From NCBI GenBank assembly GCA_947447405.1, contig CANFKQ010000004.1, forward strand, positions 1-37,275: a DNA stretch of 37,275 nucleotides, given 5' to 3'. Both the position numbers and the translations under genes were made by a program. This DNA comes from Comamonadaceae bacterium (GTDB taxonomy: Bacteria > Pseudomonadota > Gammaproteobacteria > Burkholderiales > Burkholderiaceae_C). The notes beneath the pieces were generated by a model. That model was not told where the DNA came from. It saw only the letters and a list, made by a program, of their open reading frames with translations, and did not search any database. Positions within the stretch are counted from its first letter, which is position 1, and every line of letters starts with the position of its first letter. Below are positions 31,698 through 37,275 of this stretch, in pieces.

Positions 31698-33890
31698 TTA
31701 GATGACTTTGAAATGGTGTGTGCCATCGCGGGCCAACTGTTCGACCAAACCAAACTCCCAATCGAGGTAGCCCTGCATGGCTTCCACGGGGTTGTTGGTG
31801 CCTTCATAGGGGCGGCGGTAGCGGTCCACGCGATCGACGGCCATTTGGTGGTCGCCAGTTTGCAGCTTGCCCCCAGCGGCCACCCAAGCGGCGTTGCCGC
31901 CTTCGAGCCACACCACATCCACACCAGCTTTGACAGCGGCTTGCACATCAGCCAAGGCAAAGCGCGACACGCTGCCGTTTTGGCAAGTCAGCACATAGCG
32001 GTAGCCTTTGTGTGCAGCCGTGAGTGATTCTTTGAGCTGCGTGCGCAGCACCCACCACGCGCTGTGGATGTGGCCTTTGATGTATTGGGCGCTGGTGCTG
32101 AAGTCGAGTACCACGGTGTGGCTGTTGCGGTCGGCCAGCCAAGCTTTGACTTGTTCGACTTTCACGGACGTGACCTTGCCTTGTGTCTCGGGCAAGCGCA
32201 GCGGCGATGTGTCGGTGTGTGTGAAGTCTTCGGCAGTCAGACCTTGGACCACATACACCTCCCAGCCCATTTGGGCCAGCCATGAGGCGGACATGTTGGC
32301 GCGTGTGCCATCGGTGTCGCACAGTACGATGCGTGCGCCGCGCACGGCGGCTTGGTGGTCAGTCTCTTGCACCAGTTGGCCACCAGGGGCGCTGCGTGCG
32401 CCGGCCACATGGCCTGCTGCGTATTCTTCAGGCGTGCGCACGTCAAAGAAGTAAGTGGTGCGCGTAGGGTCGGCTAGCCATGCGTTGACGTCGTCCATGC
32501 GGGTGCGTTTCACGCCAGCGCGCATGGCCACTGCAAATGCACTGGCAGCGGCTTTGGCTCGGGTGGCATCGTCCACCTCGGGGAAATGTTCGCTCGCACC
32601 TTTGACCAATTCTTGGCCCGCCAAGGTCCAACCAATCGTGCCATTGCGCAGGGCGCTCACGGGGTTGGGGATGCCTGAGTTGATGAGCGACTGCGTGCCG
32701 ATGATGCTGCGCGTGCGGCCCGCGCAGTTGACGATGATGCGCGTGGTGGCGTTAGGCGCCAACGCGCGTGCACGCAACACCAACTCAGCCCCAGGCACGC
32801 TGATACCACTGGGAATGCTCATGGTTTGGTACTCGTCAAAACGGCGAGCATCCATCACCACCACATTGGCTTTTGACTCAATGAGGGCTTTGACTTCTTG
32901 CGCCGAGAGCGACGGGGTGTGGCGTTTGGACTCGACCAACTCACCAAACGATTTGCTAGGCACGTTGACATCACGGAACACTTCGCCGCCTGCGTCTTGC
33001 CAACCTTGGAGGCCACCGGCGAGCAAATGCACGTTCGTGTAGCCCATGCGTTTCAAGGTACGGGCAGCGGGGAGGGCGAGGTCGTCGCCATTGAAGGCGG
33101 TGCCGTACACCACGATGAAGGTGTCGAGGCGAGGGATGCGTGTCCACGCATCCGCTTCGATGCGGCCCAGTGGCAGGTTGGCTGCAAACAGAGGGTGGCA
33201 TTGAGCAAACGGGTCTTCTTCTCGGACGTCGAGGATGGCAATTTCCTGGCGTTGCAAGAGCGTTTCGCGAATGCGGGCGTAAGGCACGAGGGGAAACTCA
33301 AGCTGCGCTTCAGCCTTCGCATTGCTGTAGCCTGAAATAAATTCTTTTGCCGTGCCGTCTTCATGGAACACATGGCGGCTGACCTTGCCAATGTTGGCGC
33401 CGTACACATGGATGCTGATCGAGGCTTGGTCGCTGTGAGCGTTACACACGCGGTGCACATCGCCAATGGTGGGCGATACGGCTTCGACATCGCCTGCTTC
33501 AAGGCGGTCTTGTTCGCCGCTGGGCTTCCAATGGCCTTGTGCATTTTTGGCAAAGGGTTGGCAAAGCTCAGCGCCGCGCAGCATGCCGATCATGCCCCAG
33601 ACGGTGTGGTCGTGGATGGGCGTGGCTTGGCCGGGGCCCCACACAAAACTCACCACCGAAAAACGGTCGTCTGGGTCGGCGTAAAGCAAGAACTGTTGGT
33701 AGCGCTCGGGGTTGGGCTGGGCGTATTCGTTAGGTAGCCAATCGTCTTGAGCCACCAGCTCGGCCAGCAGGGGTTTACCGTTCGCCAAAATGGCGGCTTC
33801 GTCGGCAGTGCTTTTGAGCAAGGCATCGAGTTGGGTGACGAGGTGTTGAAGGCGGGGCGTGTCTGCGAGCTGGGGTGTACGTAGGGTCAT
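31698..33890 (-). CDS. Thiol dioxygenase (3-mercaptopropionate/cysteine dioxygenase type) fused to four rhodanese domains
   Basis: A 730-residue fusion. Residues 1-200 form a cupin thiol dioxygenase with the iron ligands H93, H95 (PIHDH) and H146. A glutamine in YQQFLLY (64-70) sits where cysteine dioxygenases have arginine, the mark of 3-mercaptopropionate-type enzymes. Four rhodanese modules follow. The first has YGTAFNGDD in its active loop and no cysteine; the others carry CAGRTRS, CDTDGTRA and CQNGSVSR, so three look catalytic. The fusion suggests sulfane-sulfur handling coupled to thiol oxidation to a sulfinate. ATG 33890 is chosen over an upstream TTG-type start because it matches the usual N-terminus. 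The exact thiol is inference. Confidence 0.88.
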   Translation of the reverse strand: MTLRTPQLADTPRLQHLVTQLDALLKSTADEAAILANGKPLLAELVAQDDWLPNEYAQPNPERYQQFLLYADPDDRFSVVSFVWGPGQATPIHDHTVWGMIGMLRGAELCQPFAKNAQGHWKPSGEQDRLEAGDVEAVSPTIGDVHRVCNAHSDQASISIHVYGANIGKVSRHVFHEDGTAKEFISGYSNAKAEAQLEFPLVPYARIRETLLQRQEIAILDVREEDPFAQCHPLFAANLPLGRIEADAWTRIPRLDTFIVVYGTAFNGDDLALPAARTLKRMGYTNVHLLAGGLQGWQDAGGEVFRDVNVPSKSFGELVESKRHTPSLSAQEVKALIESKANVVVMDARRFDEYQTMSIPSGISVPGAELVLRARALAPNATTRIIVNCAGRTRSIIGTQSLINSGIPNPVSALRNGTIGWTLAGQELVKGASEHFPEVDDATRAKAAASAFAVAMRAGVKRTRMDDVNAWLADPTRTTYFFDVRTPEEYAAGHVAGARSAPGGQLVQETDHQAAVRGARIVLCDTDGTRANMSASWLAQMGWEVYVVQGLTAEDFTHTDTSPLRLPETQGKVTSVKVEQVKAWLADRNSHTVVLDFSTSAQYIKGHIHSAWWVLRTQLKESLTAAHKGYRYVLTCQNGSVSRFALADVQAAVKAGVDVVWLEGGNAAWVAAGGKLQTGDHQMAVDRVDRYRRPYEGTNNPVEAMQGYLDWEFGLVEQLARDGTHHFKVI

Positions 33891-33975
33891 GGCTTGTCTC
33901 TGGTTTTTTGGCACTAGGGCCATTCCCAACATTGTTTCACAGCGACAATCGAATTCAGTCCCTTTGGAGATACTT

Positions 33976-34509
33976 GTGCGCGTAAAAATTTTGAATCACC
34001 CCCGTCGTGTTTGGCTTGGTATTGCGTTGACCTGTTTTGGCTTGCTGTCATTCGGTCTGTATCTGCAACACGTGGTTGGCTTGGAGCCGTGTCCCATGTG
34101 CATCGTGCAGCGCTACGCCATGGTTTTGATGGGGCTTGTGGCTTTGCTCGGCACTTTTGTATCAAGCCGCCTTCCCACGTTGATGGTGGGCGGTGCTGTG
34201 GTGTTGTTGGCCGAAGGCGGTGCTTATGTGGCGGCCCGTCAAAGCTGGCTGCAGTGGAACCCGCCCGAGGCCGTGTCATGTGGTCGTGACTTTTACGGAA
34301 TGATTGAAACCTTCCCGCTTAAGCAAGCCATCCCGATGATTTTCAAAGGCAGTGGCGACTGTTCAAAAGTCGATTGGACGTTCTTGGGTGGCTCGATTGC
34401 CAACTGGTCATTCGTGGCCTTTGTGGTCATCGGTACCTTGGCTCTGGTGACCACGCTGCGCGTACTGCGCCCGCAGTCGATGGCTGTGCAGACAGGCATC
34501 GAGGCCTGA
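33976..34509 (+). CDS. dsbB: Disulfide bond formation protein DsbB
   Basis: A 177-residue, four-helix inner-membrane oxidase that re-oxidises DsbA and passes electrons to quinone. The first redox pair is C39-x-x-C42 (EPCPMCIVQRYAM) and the second periplasmic pair is C102 (SCGRDF) with C129 (GDCSKVDW). Start GTG 33976 is set by GGAG 6 bp upstream; the longer open frame overlaps the divergent dioxygenase gene and is unlikely. It converges with argA, 14 bp away, with a T-rich stretch between. Confidence 0.94.
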   Translation: MRVKILNHPRRVWLGIALTCFGLLSFGLYLQHVVGLEPCPMCIVQRYAMVLMGLVALLGTFVSSRLPTLMVGGAVVLLAEGGAYVAARQSWLQWNPPEAVSCGRDFYGMIETFPLKQAIPMIFKGSGDCSKVDWTFLGGSIANWSFVAFVVIGTLALVTTLRVLRPQSMAVQTGIEA

Positions 34510-34523
34510 AGCCCCGTTTTTTA

Positions 34524-35870
34524 TTACAGCTTCTTCACCAAAACCAAGCTCTTGCGGTCGGTGTTGTATTTGCGTTTGCGTGCCTCGGGTAGCCAGTCGG
34601 GGTCGACCTGCACAAAACCGCGTTTCAAGAACCAATGTTTGGTGCGCGTGGTCAGCACAAAAATGCTCTTGAGGCCTTTATTGCGTGCCCGGTGTTCGAT
34701 GCGTTTGAGCACCTTCTCGCCGTCGCCTTGGCCTTGCGATTGAGGCGACACCGTGAGCGCCGCCATCTCAGCGGTTTGCGCTTCGGGGTAGGGGTAGAGT
34801 GCCGCGCAGGCAAAGATGACGCCGTCATGCTCGATGACAGTGTATTGGCCCACATCGCGCTCAATCTCGTTGCGGTCACGCTTGACCAGCGTGCCATCGT
34901 TTTCAAACGGTTCAATCAGTTGCAAGATGCCGCCCACATCTTCGTGCGTGGCTTCGCGCAGTTCTTCCAGCTTCTCGTCCACCACCATGGTGCCGATGCC
35001 GTCATGCATGTAGACCTCCAGCAGCAACGAGCCATCTACCGCAAACGGCAAGATGTGGCTACGCTCCACGCCTGTCTCGCAGGCTTTCACGCAATGCTGC
35101 AAGTAAAACGCGATGTCCGATGGGTTGGTGGTGTGGGGCAGGGTGGCCAGCAGCTTTTTGGCTGCGTCCAAAGGCAGCTCGGTGTCGATGGGGTTGTCTT
35201 CGCTGGCAGGTTCTGCGGGGTTGATGCGGATGCCTGGTGTCTCGGTGACAAAAATCAGCTTGTCGGCTTGCAGCGCGGTGGCGACTGAGGTGGCCACTTC
35301 TTCCATGGTGAGGTTGAACGCTTCACCCGTAGGTGAAAAACCAAAGGGCGAGAGCAACACCATAGACCCCGCTGCGAGGGTTTGGGTGATGCCCGCCACG
35401 TCCACCTTACGCACCAAGCCCGAGTGCTGAAAGTCCACCCCGTCCAAGATGCCCACGGGGCGAGCGGTAATAAAGTTGCCCGAAATCACGCGCACCGTAG
35501 CGCCCGCCATGGGCGTGTTGGGAAGGGCTTGGCTGAAGGCAGCTTCAATCTCGTAGCGCAACTGACCCGCGGCTTCTTGCGCGCAGTCCAAGGCTACGCT
35601 GTCGGTGATGCGCATGCCGTGTGAATACTGAGGCACATGGCCTTTGGCAGCCAGCTGTTCGTTCACCTGAGGGCGAAAACCGTGCACCAACACAATCCGC
35701 ACGCCCATGCTTTGGATGAGCGCCAAGTCTTGCGCCAAGTTGGGCAGCTTGCCAGCTTCAATGGCCTCGCCCGCGATACCGACCACAAAGGTCTTGCCGC
35801 GATGCATGTGAATGTAAGGCGCGACCGAACGGAACCAAGGCACAAAGGTGAAGTCAAAAACGGCGGACAT
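34524..35870 (-). CDS. argA: N-acetylglutamate synthase ArgA
   Basis: A 448-residue classical ArgA: an N-terminal amino-acid-kinase-like domain (GKTFVVGIAGEAIEAGKL, VLVHGFRPQVNEQL, SPFGFSPTGEAFNLTMEEVA) that binds arginine, and a C-terminal GNAT domain (EMAALTVSPQSQGQGDGEKVLKRIE, TTRTKHWFLKRGF) that acetylates glutamate from acetyl-CoA. This is the first, arginine-inhibited step of arginine synthesis, which also feeds ornithine. That may matter in a cell making ornithine lipids, though no regulatory link is visible. ATG 35870 is the start. Divergent from hrpA across about 80 bp. Confidence 0.96.
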   Translation of the reverse strand: MSAVFDFTFVPWFRSVAPYIHMHRGKTFVVGIAGEAIEAGKLPNLAQDLALIQSMGVRIVLVHGFRPQVNEQLAAKGHVPQYSHGMRITDSVALDCAQEAAGQLRYEIEAAFSQALPNTPMAGATVRVISGNFITARPVGILDGVDFQHSGLVRKVDVAGITQTLAAGSMVLLSPFGFSPTGEAFNLTMEEVATSVATALQADKLIFVTETPGIRINPAEPASEDNPIDTELPLDAAKKLLATLPHTTNPSDIAFYLQHCVKACETGVERSHILPFAVDGSLLLEVYMHDGIGTMVVDEKLEELREATHEDVGGILQLIEPFENDGTLVKRDRNEIERDVGQYTVIEHDGVIFACAALYPYPEAQTAEMAALTVSPQSQGQGDGEKVLKRIEHRARNKGLKSIFVLTTRTKHWFLKRGFVQVDPDWLPEARKRKYNTDRKSLVLVKKL

Positions 35871-35953
35871 GTGGGCTGGTTTGTGGCGGGTAAAGGGTTG
35901 GGCGTTCTCGGTGCAAGCCGGACGAGGATAATTGCGGATTGTCTATCAAGTTA

Positions 35954-37275
35954 GTGCCTGTTTTGTCTACGCCCGTTCCCTTCCAGATTGAATTTCCAGA
36001 ATCGTTGCCCGTCTCGGCCAGACGCGAAGAAATCATGGCCGCCATGCAAGCGCACCAGGTCATCATCGTCTGCGGCGAAACGGGCTCTGGCAAAACCACG
36101 CAGCTGCCCAAAATGGCGCTGGCCTTGGGCAGGGGGCAAGGGCGCGAACTGGGCCCCAACTCCAAGCCTGGTCAGCGTAAACAAATCATCGGCCACACCC
36201 AACCTCGTCGCATTGCCGCCAGCTCGGTGGCCAAGCGCATTGCCGAAGAACTCAAAACCCCGTTGGGTGATGTGGTGGGTTTTAAGGTGCGCTTTCAGGA
36301 CCGCCTGAGCAAAGACGCTTGCGTCAAGCTGATGACCGACGGCATCTTGCTGGCCGAAACGCAAAACGACCCGCTGCTCAAAGCCTACGACACCATCATC
36401 ATCGACGAGGCCCACGAGCGCAGCCTGAACATCGACTTCCTTCTGGGCTACTTGCGCGAAATTTTGCCGCGCAGGCCAGACCTGAAAATCATCGTCACCT
36501 CGGCCACGATTGATGCGGACCGCTTTGCGCAGCACTTTGCGTCAATGAGACCGGCGCAGGCACGCCCCAAGGCGAGCTCAGCCCCCTCGGGGGGCAGCGA
36601 CCCACACGAAGTGGGAGAGCGTGGGGGCATGGTGTTATGTCCTGCGCCGGTGTTGATGGTGTCAGGCCGCACCTTCCCTGTGGAGATGCGCTACCGCCCA
36701 TTTGAAGAAAAGCGTGACTACGATCTGAACAGCGCCATTGCCGACGGCGTGGACGAGCTGTGGAGCAACCCCTCGCAGCAGGGCGACATCTTGGTGTTCT
36801 TGCCGGGCGAACGCGAAATTCGTGAAGCGGCAGACCACTTGCGTGCCCACCTGAGCCACAGCCCCGTCATGCGCAGCGCTGAGGTGCTGCCGTTGTTCGC
36901 GCGACTCTCAACCGCTGAGCAAGACCGCGTGTTTGACACACGCGGTGGCCGTCGCATCGTGCTGGCCACCAACGTGGCCGAAACCTCACTCACGGTGCCC
37001 GGCATTCGCTATGTGATTGATGCAGGCACGGCACGTGTCAAGCGCTACAGCTGGCGCAGCAAGGTGGAGCAGTTGATGGTCGAGCCCATCAGCCAAGCCG
37101 CAGCCAACCAACGCGCAGGCCGTTGCGGCCGTGTGGCCAACGGTATTTGTATTCGCTTGTACGACGAGGTGGATTTCAACGGGCGAACCAAATTTACCGA
37201 CCCCGAAATTTTGCGTTCATCGTTGGCCGGTGTGATTTTGCGCATGAAGTCGCTGCACCTCGGTAACGTGGAGCA
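35954..37275 (+). CDS. hrpA: ATP-dependent RNA helicase HrpA, 5' part (3' truncated)
   Basis: The frame stays open to the end of the window, so only about 440 of some 1,300 residues are visible. DEAH-box helicase motifs run in order: [11 protein letters not shown], Walker [83 protein letters not shown] and [13 protein letters not shown]. HrpA helps rescue stalled ribosomes and process mRNA. The start is uncertain: GTG 35954 or TTG 35939. Between FAQHFAS and [14 protein letters not shown] sits an in-frame insertion of about 30 extra residues encoded by a palindromic repeat. Confidence 0.94.
   Translation, partial: MPVLSTPVPFQIEFPESLPVSARREEIMAAMQAHQVIIVCGETGSGKTTQLPKMALALGRGQGRELGPNSKPGQRKQIIGHTQPRRIAASSVAKRIAEELKTPLGDVVGFKVRFQDRLSKDACVKLMTDGILLAETQNDPLLKAYDTIIIDEAHERSLNIDFLLGYLREILPRRPDLKIIVTSATIDADRFAQHFASMRPAQARPKASSAPSGGSDPHEVGERGGMVLCPAPVLMVSGRTFPVEMRYRPFEEKRDYDLNSAIADGVDELWSNPSQQGDILVFLPGEREIREAADHLRAHLSHSPVMRSAEVLPLFARLSTAEQDRVFDTRGGRRIVLATNVAETSLTVPGIRYVIDAGTARVKRYSWRSKVEQLMVEPISQAAANQRAGRCGRVANGICIRLYDEVDFNGRTKFTDPEILRSSLAGVILRMKSLHLGNVE
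36567..36640 (+). repeat. Palindromic GC-rich repeat inserted in frame in hrpA
   Basis: Core hairpins are GCCCCC-TCG-GGGGGC (36581-36595) and CCCAC-ACGAA-GTGGG (36601-36615), followed by a GTGGGGGC-type end. The look matches a dispersed intergenic element I associate with Comamonadaceae genomes. Here it is read through as low-complexity Ala/Ser/Gly/Glu-rich peptide without a stop. Confidence 0.65.

Noticed and set aside
35951-36535. 194-residue open frame antisense to hrpA
   Set aside because: It is the reverse of conserved helicase motifs, with no independent support.

Overview
The window reads as chromosome of a betaproteobacterium of the order Burkholderiales, most likely a freshwater Comamonadaceae member (Limnohabitans/Rhodoferax-like). 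This is inferred from the protein flavour, the MnmC/YggX/ArgA/HrpA/DsbB neighbourhood and a Comamonadaceae-style palindromic repeat; no rRNA is present to confirm it. Coding density is very high, no gap exceeds about 160 bp, and I found no tRNA, rRNA, CRISPR array, insertion sequence or prophage.

Positions 1-26929 look like one large phosphate-starvation (Pho regulon) island. It opens with the end of phoB and all of phoR. Next come a CorA-like Mg channel, a DUF2721 protein, diacylglycerol kinase (dgkA), polyphosphate kinase 2 (ppk2) and a TatT-DctP-DctQM TRAP transporter. A lipid-renovation block follows: divergent olsA and olsB (ornithine lipid), plcP (phospholipid to diacylglycerol), agt (diacylglycerol glycosyltransferase), a small unknown, ugd (UDP-glucuronate), lplT, a second GT4, an Mpo1/DUF962-like membrane protein, a membrane-anchored class III aminotransferase and a phosphatidylserine decarboxylase. 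Then comes the polyphosphate block ppk1-sixA, a lysine-rich DNA-binding-like protein and ppx, and finally the secreted alkaline phosphatase phoX.

I read Pho boxes (two 7-mers like CTGTCAT, 11 bp apart) by eye in front of tatT/ppk2, olsA, olsB, the Mpo1-like gene, ppk1, phoX/ppx and, more weakly, the second GT4. Another lies at the 3' end of ppx. In several cases a -10-like hexamer sits about 10 bp beyond the box. The combined logic is: sense low phosphate (PhoR/PhoB), scavenge phosphate (PhoX), replace phospholipids with ornithine lipids and glycolipids, and manage the polyphosphate store.

Positions 26930-37275 are ordinary housekeeping with some unusual architectures: a leucine-rich-repeat protein kinase downstream of chrA, an MnmC whose methyltransferase half looks decayed, yggX, a thiol dioxygenase fused to four rhodanese domains, dsbB, argA, and the 5' part of hrpA carrying an in-frame palindromic insertion.

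The best candidates for something undescribed are: (i) the Mpo1-like/aminotransferase/Psd group as a possible extra aminolipid branch of Pho-controlled lipid remodelling; (ii) the Lys/Ala-tailed RHH-like protein inside the polyphosphate operons as a possible polyP-nucleoid tether; and (iii) the Pho-controlled TRAP transporter with an apparent ATT start.
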